A stretch of 64,000 nt of DNA from Whitmania pigra (Eukaryota; Annelida; Clitellata; Hirudinida; Haemopidae). How positions within the stretch are numbered: the stretch's first letter is position 1; every line of letters begins with the position of its first letter. Both the position numbers and the translations under genes were made by a program. Below the pieces are notes generated by a model. That model did not search any database. It had not been told where the DNA came from and saw only the letters and a program-made list of their open reading frames with translations. This document shows, piece after piece, positions 35,968 through 47,060 of the stretch. Location of the stretch: assembly GCA_021613335.1 (NCBI GenBank), contig JAJTWR010000461.1:62001-126000 (forward strand), read 5' to 3'.

Positions 35968-38900
35968 TCATCGAGGCAAAGGCATCCAAGGCCTTGCTTG
36001 GGTGCCAATAGCTGTCTGAGCCTGCTGTCTTGGCTGCCAAGACAACCTCATAAGGTGATGTGGAGAGGGCATGGCGCTTCGAGGGGGAGCAATTATGCTT
36101 CGAGGGGGAGGAGCCAATCTAGATGTCAACTGCTGCTGTTGAGCAGCAGCAACCAACCCATTTCTCAGCATAGCTGTGGCTCCAGCAACAATGTCTCTTG
36201 TGAGAATGGGCATTCCAGCAACCTGAACAACACTTCCTGATAACATGCCCATTGCAGGGGGAGGCAGACCGGTCACCGGGGTAATCCCAGGTGCTCCTGT
36301 ACCGATACTGGCGGCCACTAAGGCACCGGATGACAGTTGTTGCTGCTGTTGCTGGGTGGCATTTTTGGGAGGGGGTGACTTGGGCCTCAATCGTTCAATT
36401 TCATCTGTACACCCAGTCAGATGTCCCTCAACCTTCTGAGTGAAATAACTTGAGTAGACCTCAGGGTCAAAGTTGCTGCTGGTGAGATGAGGTCCCACTG
36501 TCAGCCAGCCGGGTCTAACCGAGGTGTCTTTTCCAAAGAGGTGCAGCCTTCTCCTGCCAAGGCAAAAATGTTCGATAATGTGAAAAATTTCCATTGGTTT
36601 CTCATCCAGGACGTCCTGTGGCTCCTCCTCAATCACTAGGTCAATGTCCACGTTGGCATGAATGAAATCACCGTCCGTACTCCGGCGAACCGTTCCCTTG
36701 ATGCCCATTAGGCAATGCTCCTAGAAAAAATACAAGAATTTAAACAATAAATTCAACAAACTGGAGGCAGGAATCATCATTGACCTTAGTCCTTTGGAAT
36801 ATAGCCTTTGTCTCCAGATTTTTCTTATGCCCAGGATTTTTAATATTTGTTTTGATCCAGCAGATATCCTCACATCTTCTGTATCCCCATTTCTTGAGGC
36901 ACTTAAATACCCAATTAGGACAATATCATGAGCATCAACAAACTCTGCACCATCAATTGTCAAAATAAACATAAAATTATAGTTGCAATCTAAAAAGCAA
37001 TAATCGTTATCAAAATGAAATAAGCATTATTTGCATTAATATCACACTTAGCAATTTTTACTCTATATTTTATTAATCTAATTCATAACATGACATGATT
37101 AGATTGGGCCATAGCGAGACGTTTAAATGAACCTTTCGAGCTGCATCAAGACCATCACTGGAGCCACACCAGATCCAAATGAAGGAGCGTGAGGCTGCAA
37201 TTTGGTCAATTGCAAGCCTCTCAATCTGAAAAGATCATTTTTATTTATTTATAAGTTTTTCATAAGGACATCGTGATAATGGCTGCAATGCTTTAATCTA
37301 ATTGATGGCATTAAATGGAAATGTGCAAATTAGCTCAATATGTTGCATTCCTGCATGTGGCGGTAACAGCAGCAGTGGTAATGCTTCATGTTCCTAACAA
37401 GGCACCACCAAGGAGCAACCTCGGGTAGGGGTACCGCACGATTGGTACAATTGAAATTGCCTTCACATACCCCTCAGATGCATAAGGTGCTCAAATGGTC
37501 AGCTGAATGCAATACAGTTAATTAAACAGTCACTTTAATTACAAATAAATTTGTAAAAAGAAATCTTGAACCAAATCAAAGGTATCAGAAAAACAAATTC
37601 TCTATTAAGGTCTGGATGAATAAAACCAAGTAAAAACAAAACCCCTCAATTAATGTTTAAATTATCTCTTACTATATTTAATTGCCCCAGATAATTCTGG
37701 GATTCTCCTGCTAATTATAAATAAAACTAGTAAAGCTAATTTTACAGCAATGAAAACAAATTGAAAAAATACAAATGTTGATATCAGACCTCATCCCAAT
37801 TCCAATATTTGTCGTACGTGACCCCCAATGTCCTCTGGTATTCCTCCAAAGGAGGCTCCAGGAGGATGACGTCAAACTTGCAATCAAGGTCACGAAGGTC
37901 AAACGTGTTGAGATTACACTTCAGGTACCTCAAAATTGAGCAGAATCGAATTAGTTTATATCAAAATGAATTAAAAATATAACTATATCTGAACAATTTT
38001 AATGAAATCTGTGAAGCCAGCAAATGTAATGGAGTAAGTTGCTAAACAGTTATTCAATTCCTGAACAAGATTAGTGAATGTTATTGATAATTATTATAAA
38101 AAAAAATATGGATAAATGTTAATTTACTCAAATAAAATATATCATTTAAATAACTGCAAACATTGGAGGAGTATTAGTTTGCTGAATGAGTTGATCCTTT
38201 TTCAGGATGAGTTCTCTCAACTTTGGATATTCCTCAAATCGATTGGTGAGCCCAACATCTCTTATGAAATTCTGTGGTCTTTCTCCTGTATCCACAAAGT
38301 GCTGGCAGTAATCATTGTGAGGGTTGGCACTTTGTGTTCCCTTTTGAGTAAATGGATTGTTTATAGGAATCATTTAAGTGATCATTATCACTCAATACTT
38401 AGTGAGTCACTTTTTCTTCACCATTATTAAAATAGCTTACCCAAGTCAAATATGGAAATTGTCTGTGGCAGAAAATTCAATACTGAACTTGGTATATGCA
38501 AACAACCCATACATTATCATACATTATTTAAATTAGTCATTAATAAACTTCTTATCCTTATTACTATTAAATGTTGTAAAGATACAAAAATTTTAATTGA
38601 TACAGAGCATTACAGTCAAAACATCCACCATGAAATCTCATACTCATTATATCACTATCAAAGCAACAATACTCAAACCTTTAGGAAAGCACTTGAGTCC
38701 GTATAAATCTTCTCTTTATCTGTTTCTTCATTCTGTACACATTACGAAGAATATAGTGACCTATTCCTGACAGCAACATTTTATATCCAATGTACTGACC
38801 ACATTAACTGACTCTTCATCATTACATAGATTTTTTATCTGAATGTCCACGTCTAATGTTTTCTTTGGTTTGTTGCTAAATATTCTGTTTCTGATAAAGG

Positions 38901-39346
38901 AGATATATCAAAACATCATGTTTACATATCAATATTGACAACTATATGTAAGTATCTGATGTTACTCAGTAATAAGCCAGGATCTCTAAACAAAATAATA
39001 ATAACATTTTAATGTAATTAACATATTAAGCAGCACAGATGATTGCAAGTCAATCGCTTTGCGATCATAATTGTTTCATCCCATCCTAAACAAACTTCAA
39101 AATAGTACAAGCGCTTTAAAGCTCACATATCTCTTAATCGTTGCTTTCTTTCTTCTAATTCGTGTTTACTTCTACATAAGGCATCCAACTTCCTAGCATC
39201 TTTTAGTTTGAACTAAAAAAAACACCGGGATGACCAAATAATTTAAATAGAAGGAATATAGAAATACCAACAAATTGTGCCAGTAGGATTCTTCTTTTCC
39301 TGGACGACTCCTTCCTTTTCTTCAAGTTTTCAATAATCGAAGACAT
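35968..39346 (-). CDS. METTL14: N6-adenosine-methyltransferase non-catalytic subunit METTL14
   Basis: Eight exons (39346-39272, 39212-39127, 38890-38800, 38340-38162, 37928-37790, 37225-37133, 36901-36785, 36720-35968) sum to 1533 nt, giving 510 residues in frame. The N-terminus ([19 protein letters not shown]) resembles the leader helix of animal METTL14. Next come [29 protein letters not shown], the degenerate SAM motif EPPL ([10 protein letters not shown]), [47 protein letters not shown] and RPGWLTVGP. All are conserved in the METTL3-METTL14 m6A writer, which acts on mRNA in the nucleus. Oddity: after SPPPK, where vertebrate METTL14 has an RGG-rich RNA-binding tail, this protein has a Gln/Ala/Pro-rich tail with no RGG. 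The gene is divergent from MRPL52, 337 bp away. Confidence 0.95.
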
Positions 39347-39683
39347 TCGTAAGAACAAAAACATGAAAATTATGACTGGACATAAACTCCAATTTTCCAT
39401 CCATAATGTGGCATGATTTATTTTTTACATTTAAACAGATAAAACTTTGCATTTATATAATATATTAAAAAACTATTTTGTAATTATTTTTAAATTTATT
39501 GAATATACTGCCATGTGTTTACTTCATTGATCTCCATGCTTTATTTTTTAAGCGTGTTTTCGTCGGCGTTCCGATTTTAAACTTACTTTCTGTGCGTGTT
39601 GAAACGTTATTTTGGTAGAAACTTTTTCAAAAGAGCACATTTTTAGATATCTAAATTGAATATTAAATATCAAGTTGGTCAAA
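39347..39683. promoter_or_regulatory. Shared divergent promoter region METTL14 / MRPL52
   Basis: Only 337 bp separate the two start codons on opposite strands, so both 5' UTRs and a bidirectional promoter should lie here. The segment is AT-rich on the METTL14 side and less so (cgtcggcgttccg) near the middle. No TATA box or named site can be assigned. Confidence 0.45.
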
Positions 39684-40324
39684 ATGCTCTCCAATGTCAT
39701 TGCAAGAAGATGCTTTTCGACCTCGAGCCGTATCCATGCAGGAGTGAAATGGCGATTAAAGTTAACCTTTAATTTTGTTGCCTTAGTACCACTAGTTGAT
39801 ATTTTTTGTGAACTTCTGTTTTAAATGCCTTTAAATTATTTATCTATAGAAATGGACTTGGTAAGTGTGGCAACGAATATGGTCCGTTGACCGATCTGCC
39901 CGATTGGTCATTTGCAGGTATTTAATTACTTTAATATATTTTCTCACCAATTTGTTTAATGAGCCCAACCATTCCTCACTAATTTGTTTAATGGGGCTTT
40001 TGAAATTGTTTAAAGTTTATGCCCTGCACTCTGCCAATTTAAACATTTACAGATAATAAGCAGGCTCCTCTAACAGGCAACAGACTCAGAAGATTTGAAA
40101 GAAACAAGTCAATTGCTGTTAGTAGGATTTAAGTGATTTATTAACTTTGCATGATTTAAATTTACTAAGTTATATTCATCTCACAGGAAACAGCTAGGCT
40201 ATACATGGATGATTTAAAACAAGCTAAAGAGAATTGTGCTAAAAAAATACCATTGGATTCCCAAGTTGCAAGGCCAAAGATTTATCCTATAACAACATCC
40301 CAGGAAGAGAAAAAAGATGTTTAA
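39684..40324 (+). CDS. MRPL52: Mitochondrial large ribosomal subunit protein mL52
   Basis: Four exons (39684-39760, 39850-39917, 40053-40117, 40187-40324) give 115 residues. The N-terminus ([16 protein letters not shown]) is basic and Ser-rich like a mitochondrial presequence. The conserved core WRL-x-x-G ... [13 protein letters not shown] followed by [14 protein letters not shown] matches animal MRPL52 (YGPLTELPDWS). It is a structural component of the mitochondrial 54S/39S subunit. The gene is small and tightly packed: head-to-head with METTL14 and ending 106 bp before the stop of delta-tubulin on the other strand. An AATAAA lies 14 bp after the stop. Confidence 0.9.
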
Positions 40325-40337
40325 TGTTCAAATAACA

Positions 40338-40343
40338 AATAAA
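40338..40343 (+). other. Polyadenylation signal AATAAA for MRPL52
   Basis: A canonical hexamer lies 14 bp after the MRPL52 stop. It is the only one before the convergent tubulin gene, so the 3' UTR is probably very short. Confidence 0.6.
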
Positions 40344-40430
40344 TCACAAATTTGACGATAATGTTATTTAGCTTGGACAAATTAAATGGTAATCAGGTTC
40401 ACCAAAATACATTTAAAAACAACTAGTCCA

Positions 40431-41681
40431 CTACATGTTCTTCTGGAGTGTTTGAAAATAGTGGAAGGAATCTTGAAAATCTTCAATACTAGCTCCAAAC
40501 CTCTCATACCAATGCACATAAGCTTTCACATGAAACTGATCATTTGCAGATTGCAATATTTTGTTCAGGTAGTTCCTCATGAAGTTGTTGTTTCTGTAGG
40601 CTAGAGTCATTGAAATAGATTGAGATTTTTCTTTTGAGATGTTGGCTGGTGATTCCCAGAATTGCTGGGATGCAGAGATGCCAATTCTGCAAAATTCTCT
40701 GATTCTTGCATTGACAGAATGTATAACTTCACTGGATAATGGAAGATTGTTACTGCCTCGTGCTACCAAGAAGTAACCATTGTGGTGCTCTTGGTTATAT
40801 CTTTTTTCTGATTTTCCATGGGTTGCATAGAATGTGTTGACTGGTTCTGAAAAATTGAGTAACTTGTCAACAGCTTTGTTCCAAGACCTGAAAGGTTCAT
40901 TGACTGAACATGATAGAAGGAATTTGTTCTTGTTTAGATTCATTGCTTCAATTAGGGCTTCCAACATGCAAAAGTCATTACTGACCTTATAGTTTGTTGG
41001 CAGAGACAGGCCTGTCAAATTTTCCGCAATTAATGCATTGAGATCTGAAAAATTTGTACCTTTGCCAGCTGTAAGCTTACCAGAGCTGAGTTGTGACATC
41101 AATCTGTCGTTATGTAGCATCAAAATGGCATCACATTGCTCATTGAGTTTATGGAGTGTCAGCAGGGTGTTGTAGTTCTGCATGGGAGTATCTCCTGTTT
41201 CGAAAGGCGCTACAGAACACGCTATCAAAGGCCTTGATGGTATCTCATCTTTTATCATCTCTGAAAGACGTGAACTGACACCAGAACCAGTGCCTCCAGA
41301 CAAGCTGTGGATCATCAACGTCACTTTGTGATTATCGCCTCTCTCACATTCTTTCCTCAATTCTTCTAATGCACGTTCGAAGATGTCGTCCGTGTGAGAG
41401 AGTCGGCAATTGTAGTATCCCATAGCCCAGTTGTTTCCACGACCACATTTTTCTGCAATGGCACATCCGGGCCTAAATATGGGCGATCCTTTTTGCTCTA
41501 CAATTTTCTTTATGACCTTTGGTTCTGTGTCTATGTTGATTGATCGGTAATAGAGCAGGTTGTTACGAGGATTTTCCAACACGAAGCAATTTTTATTCAA
41601 ATCACTGTTTTGAATAGCATTCCAGAAATGATTCCCAATCTGATTCCCGCACTGCCCGATTTGTAAAACTATGCAAGACAT
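40431..41681 (-). CDS. TUBD1: Delta-tubulin, intronless
   Basis: A 416-residue frame begins at MSCIVLQIGQCGNQIG; an in-frame ATG 60 bp upstream lacks family support. The tubulin GTP-binding signature reads SGGTGSG (about residues 128-134). The body follows delta- rather than alpha-, beta- or gamma-tubulin: GNNWA-x-GY, GD-x-x-x-QNYN-x-LLTLHKL, a short C-terminus and the closing segment AYVHWYERFGASIEDFQDSF, which parallels the end of vertebrate TUBD1. Delta-tubulin is needed for the C-tubule of triplet microtubules in centrioles and basal bodies. The absence of introns could reflect an old retroposition or lineage intron loss. The frame is fully open and family residues are kept, so I regard it as functional. 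It is convergent with MRPL52. Confidence 0.9.
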   Translation of the reverse strand: MSCIVLQIGQCGNQIGNHFWNAIQNSDLNKNCFVLENPRNNLLYYRSINIDTEPKVIKKIVEQKGSPIFRPGCAIAEKCGRGNNWAMGYYNCRLSHTDDIFERALEELRKECERGDNHKVTLMIHSLSGGTGSGVSSRLSEMIKDEIPSRPLIACSVAPFETGDTPMQNYNTLLTLHKLNEQCDAILMLHNDRLMSQLSSGKLTAGKGTNFSDLNALIAENLTGLSLPTNYKVSNDFCMLEALIEAMNLNKNKFLLSCSVNEPFRSWNKAVDKLLNFSEPVNTFYATHGKSEKRYNQEHHNGYFLVARGSNNLPLSSEVIHSVNARIREFCRIGISASQQFWESPANISKEKSQSISMTLAYRNNNFMRNYLNKILQSANDQFHVKAYVHWYERFGASIEDFQDSFHYFQTLQKNM

Positions 41682-42517
41682 AATAAAAATAAGCCTCGAT
41701 AACAGAAGCCAGTCAAAATGTGACAAACAATTATGTAACAATCAATGCGTTTGCTACAGTGAATTAACACATAATATGTCTTTGGCGAGTTTGATTTAAA
41801 ATATAATAACCAATTCTGTTTGCTGACATACGGATTGTGGAGAATTCGCCATGTATTGCTTCACCATATCGATCGATACAGCTACCGAAAAGCCAGCAGA
41901 ACAAATCGAAATCATACCCCTGCTTCTGCGTCGGGGCTCGTCTTGGTAATTTGAGATTAATTCTCAACACAAACACGTCGGTACTCTTGAAATGTGTCAG
42001 CGCTTTGGATCGCTTAAACGATTAAATGAATTCGTCGCTTCATGATCATTTCTGTCGATTCCCTTAATTATGTGCCTCAAACGTTATAAGTAAATAGGTC
42101 AAGCTGAACATTTTAAAGTAAATTAATTACATCTGATCATTCCTCGCTTCATAAAAATGAACTTCGTTTACATTTTCCTTGGCGGTTCACTAGCCATAAT
42201 GCGTTAGCTCGGCGTTATGCGCGGCAAATGATAAATAGAGCTACTGTCGACGATCTAGTGAGTTTGGCTGAATAGTTTCGAATTTTTGGACTATACTATG
42301 TCGATGTGCATTTAAGATTGTAGCGAAATTAATGGAAATAAAATCCGTTTAACAGGTAAGAAAAATTTGTTTGCTTCATCCGACATCTCGAAAGGACTCT
42401 GCCATTTTGAATTGGGATTTACTTTTATGCACATCCTCTGTCGTCTGCCAAAAATTGTCCTATCTGGTTTGGATAATGACGATGTCCATATCAAAATCAA
42501 GAACTTAGACTTTTATT
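41682..42517. other. Divergent intergenic region between delta-tubulin and the MGNK gene
   Basis: This region of 836 bp between opposite-strand starts should contain both promoters. Nothing specific is visible; ORFs at 41764-42025 overlap on both strands and look like chance. Confidence 0.45.
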
Positions 42518-45256
42518 ATGGGGAACAAAATAGATGCTATTTTGTCGAAGCCTCTTCACCGTCGGGAGTCAATGCCGAGAAACTATGGTCGCGAATTCCA
42601 GTACCAATGGCAGCCGCAACATTTGTCGCATCACCCTCATAACCACCGACAGATCATTGACAGTCGACATATTCAGCAGACGCATCAAGAAAATCGATCA
42701 AGTAATAAAGATAATTGTCACGAGTCTGATAAGCAAAAACAACGGTCATCTGTAGTGGGGTCCTTCAAAAAACGGAAGACAAAATTGAGTTCCTGCCCTG
42801 ACCTCCTGAAGGAAACGGAGTCTTATTGCACTGGACGTGCGCCTAATCTTACCTGTGGGCTCAGAGGTAGACATTCATATTCTTGCTGATTTGTGCCTTT
42901 TGACAACGAACCAGTATTCCATTGTTAAATTATTAAGCATATTTGAAAATAAACTTGTAACTGTAAAATTTTTTGGTTTTTTGTTGGCAAAAGGGTCTTT
43001 ATAATGTGCTCTTCAAAAAATATCATACCTTTTGTTATTATAACATGGTATTTTAAGAATTGCCAGTTTAAGAGTTTAACCAATTTAAGGGCATTTGAAT
43101 TTATTTAACGAAGCATATCAATTTTCTACAGAGTGCAAAAGTGCCTCTCCAGAGAAGGTAATTAACATAAAAATCTACAGGTCATATACTGACCTTCCTT
43201 CCCAGGGTGATATAGATCAGCCTCTGAAGATTAAAGTTTACAGAAAAAGCCAGGAAAGTTTAGCCAATATTGGAAGGGTTCATTCAATGCCCAGGGGCAT
43301 GGACAAGACTGAGTCATGTGAATTCTCCACTAGCATAGAATCAAAGCTTTCTTTGGCAACTCAAGAATACAACAGGCCCACGTCACGTAGGAGTTCATCT
43401 AGATGCAGTAATGCCAGCAGTTCTGTCATTAATTGTAGAAGTAAGTTTAGAAAGTCTATTTAGTACACTCCACATCAATTCGAGTGTCAGTGTATTTTAT
43501 TGCTTCTTAACATTTTAAATTTAAACATATTATTCAGCTTCAATCAATCTTGATGACTTCCCAAATATGGAGTTGGTGACCAAAAAGCTCACAATATTTG
43601 AACAGTTTTTCAACAACCTGGTTATAAAGTACTTCAAAAACATGACAATTCTTGACCAATTGGCTTCAATTTGTGTTGCCATCATGCCTGACAGGTGCAT
43701 TATCATTTAATTTATAGGGCAGTTAACTTCCTTGTAAACTCAACATTTGTCATTATATTTTATATTCAATGAATTTGGTAATGCATATTAATTTAAATAT
43801 TTTGTGCAATGGAATGTATTATTACATATTTTAAAACTGAAATCACTAAAATCACATCCTCTTTGATAATTATCTTCAAAGGGCTAATCAGTCTGTCTCT
43901 CTACTTCAATATCTTCAGTCTATAGACATACCTCCAGATCTTGGACAATATCAATTTGCTCAACGCCAAGATCACAATAACTCAAACAAGGAGAAGGTGG
44001 CTACATTTTATCCTGCTCTCCCCGGTTTTCTTCTCAATGAAATCATCAATGCTAAACTCAGTATACCTCTGGAAAACCAAGTTTCTGTATGTCAAGATGT
44101 GGCTGTTAAGATAATTACTCACATGGCTAAGGAAGCATCGCAAGAACTAAGTAGGTTGTACGAATATCAGCTTTCGCTTGTTCAGGAAACGATCGCTTTT
44201 CGACTACTGGCTAAGTTTGCTGCTACCAACGTCTTTGAGGCTGTGAAGAACAGAGGAAAGCTCCTTGACTGCAACACCATTGTTTCGGCTGCTATGAATG
44301 TGCATGGACGAAGACTGGGAAATACTGACCATGGTGGAGCTTCATCTTCATGTCCAAAGTGGATTTCAGTAATTTGTTTCAATAAAGAATTGAAGTGGAA
44401 TATCTATGATATCTTTCGAAAGACTGCTCTCAGGAAAGATGTATTCATCTCAGATTCTCCCAAATATCATTCTCCCTCTCCATCGCTATCACCTGCATCT
44501 ATCAAGAAGTCAGGGACAGGTCTCTCAGCCCCTCCCTATTATTTCTCTGTAGATAGAAAATCCTTTGAAAATTCAGGAAATAGTCCCTGGAAGTTTTATT
44601 CCAACTCTGAGTCAGATCCAATGACTTATGGCTACAGAGCTCAGATTGTCCAATGGGACTTTGTGCGACGCTGTTACAGGCTTTCACCAAATGATGAATC
44701 TAGCTTTATTGAGGAATTACCATGGCGATATGACGACCTTCACAGACTGTACTGCCCATACTTTCGTCTCGTCTGCGATTTGCATCTGTTAGATTATTAC
44801 GAGTGGGCTAATTTCGGAGATGGAGGAGCCAATAGAGGAAGTGAGTTGAACACAACTGGCTGGAACAACTATGAGTTGAGAAGGCTGACAGTTCAAGGCT
44901 TTGAGAAATTTATTCGTCAGATGAGGTCTGGGCCCCACGTAAGGGATGAATTGAAGTTAATCTACAGATCAGTGGCAGGTTTTGATCAGCTTCCAGACAT
45001 GGAACCAATGAAAACTGACTTAATACTCCTCAGAAATTCTCTCCTTAGAAATGAGATGGATTTGCTGGACTCCAGTCGATGCACCACAGAGTCCTTTTCT
45101 ATTTCTGAACCAAATAACAGATTTAATTTGTCTGCGGTCCTCCCCCAGGAGGGTGGTCCTAGGGATACGGAGTCCCTGCGCAGAGTGCTGGCCCAGGTCA
45201 CTATGGAATGTGACCAGCTCTGTTATAACCTTCAGGACATAGAACCTGGTGGATAA
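42518..45256 (+). CDS. Unrecognised 729-residue protein with MGNK N-terminus
   Basis: Four exons (42518-42866, 43132-43440, 43538-43694, 43882-45256) join in consistent phases and give 729 residues. The N-terminus MGNKIDAILS has Gly2 in a context compatible with N-myristoylation, followed by a His/Gln/Asn-rich segment. Residues about 120-220 are charged and Ser-rich (KIKVYRKSQES, SRRSSSRCS), probably disordered and phosphorylated. From about 225 the protein looks globular and helical (TKKLTIFEQFFNNLVIKYFK, ETIAFRLLAKFAATNVFEAV), with an aromatic-rich block WRYDDLHRLYCPYFR ... YYEWANF near residue 520 and a Leu-rich acidic end. I recognise no family. A C-terminal domain of a mitochondria-eating type (SPATA18) was considered but does not align. 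AATAAA occurs at about 45484, 230 bp after the stop. Confidence 0.75.
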
Positions 45257-46060
45257 GAATGATTATTTTGAAAAGGTGATGATGAAACTGATTTTTGTTT
45301 TGGTTTTTTTTAAACAAACATTGTTATATAATTTATATCAGACATTCTTCAACATTGTATTATTTAACTTTTATTGGCTGTCTGAAACGTTATCTTCTCT
45401 GATGTTTTTCGATGCTCGGGTATTGGTGATGAATAATTTGTTTATTAGGTTTAACGCTACTCATGAAATATTTTATTTTGTAAAATAAAAGTGTTCCAGC
45501 AACTGTGACAAGGGTTTAATGTGGAATTTAATACATTTTATACCATAGCCAAACTCGGTGTTGCAGCTCCTTAGTTTTGCCGAGTATTTAGATATCATTG
45601 TGAAGTTTGTAATTGTCAACATTGTTTTTGTGACCATAACTTACATTTGATGAATTAGATACATTTTCAAGTGACTCAGGTTTTACCATTCCTGCTGGGT
45701 ATGATAATTTTGTGGTTTATTATGTCACACTATTATTTTACTCCAAATTTTTCTATTAGGAATGACTTCACTGAGGTGTTACCTGTATGGTACACCAAAA
45801 CACATCTTTCTTGGTAATCTTCGAATTAGCTCAGAACATTGTGATTCTATAAGTGGCAGTACAGGCAATAGAGGTGTTTACAATCCGACTATCCCGTGAA
45901 GGAGCACCTCATAAATGGCCGAGAACCTAAAGACGTACATAACTTAAGGACTGCAGGAAATATTGTTAACATAGAACATAGGTGTCGACCCAAGAATCTC
46001 AAGGTGCTATAATTAAGGCACAATATGAATCATTATTATTATTATCATCACTAATTATTA

Positions 46061-46091
<31 letters not shown>

Positions 46092-47060
46092 AGAGTTGTA
46101 ATGGACTGGGATATACTGGGACTGGATGCTCAACGAATGATGACCGATGCACTTGTGGATGTCGCGTATAAACCTGTTTGTATGATTATTTTTGCTTCAT
46201 TCTTGCTGTGTTCCATCAATCAACCCCGGAGCTCTATAAACCATAAACTCAAAAGCCATTCCATCCTGGGAATTAATATAATTATTCTAATCACAATATT
46301 TCTTAAAGAATGTGAATATGTTTTGTTCTTTTGAGAGATTTTTTAATTTTAGAAACAAAGAAAATACGAGATTAAGTCATTAATCTTGTAGCTACAAATA
46401 GTGACACATTATTGTCCATTTTACGAAATTATCAAAAATAAACCTTGTTAGTAAATAAATGTTATTGGCAGGGGATTCAAATTGACCTCCTCAAAAGTTC
46501 GTTTCTTTAATTTTTCCTCTAAACAAATTTTTAGCCTAATAAATCACAAGAAATAAATTTAATATTTTGGAATAAAAATAAAATTTACATAAAAAAAATA
46601 CTATAGTTTATCAGAAATTACGCGCACTAGCATTAATGACAAATGAAAGTCGTGTTTTGCTTTATTTATCGCATATTATTGTATAGTTGTGTTTGTTATT
46701 AGTTGCGGGTTTGATAAGGATTACCAGGTTGGTGTTGTTACTTGCCGTAATAATTTACATTTTTGCTAGTTCGGATTTTAATGTTAAACGTTTATATTAA
46801 ACTCACCTCGTTAGGGTGTTGAAAGGTCGCTTATCAACGTGTGGGAGTTCTAAGCATTAGTTGATGTGTTTTCAATTTTAATTACTCAAAGACATTTATG
46901 GGCATAATTGCTGCAAACCTTAATCGCCGATACATATTATTGCTTAAATTTTGATTTTGAATTTGTTTTTAATTTTAAATTAATCAAATTTTGCAAAATA
47001 ATAATAATAAAATGTAGATTTTATCTATTTTTATTAAGATAAATTTAGTGCTTTTACAGT
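45257..47060. other. Intergenic region upstream of PATL1
   Basis: It contains the 3' UTR of the previous gene (poly(A) hexamer near 45484), an (ATT)n microsatellite at about 46036-46092 and AT-rich sequence. The PATL1 start lies right after a ttttacag acceptor, so at least one untranslated PATL1 exon is probably hidden here. The ORF at 46101-46334 has no support. Confidence 0.5.
46036..46092. repeat. (ATT)n microsatellite
   Basis: ATT triplets run with a few interruptions. Confidence 0.9.

Noticed and set aside
43538..45256. MGNK protein considered as a SPATA18/Mieap homologue
   Set aside because: I could not align conserved blocks of the C-terminal domain; only general helical character is shared.
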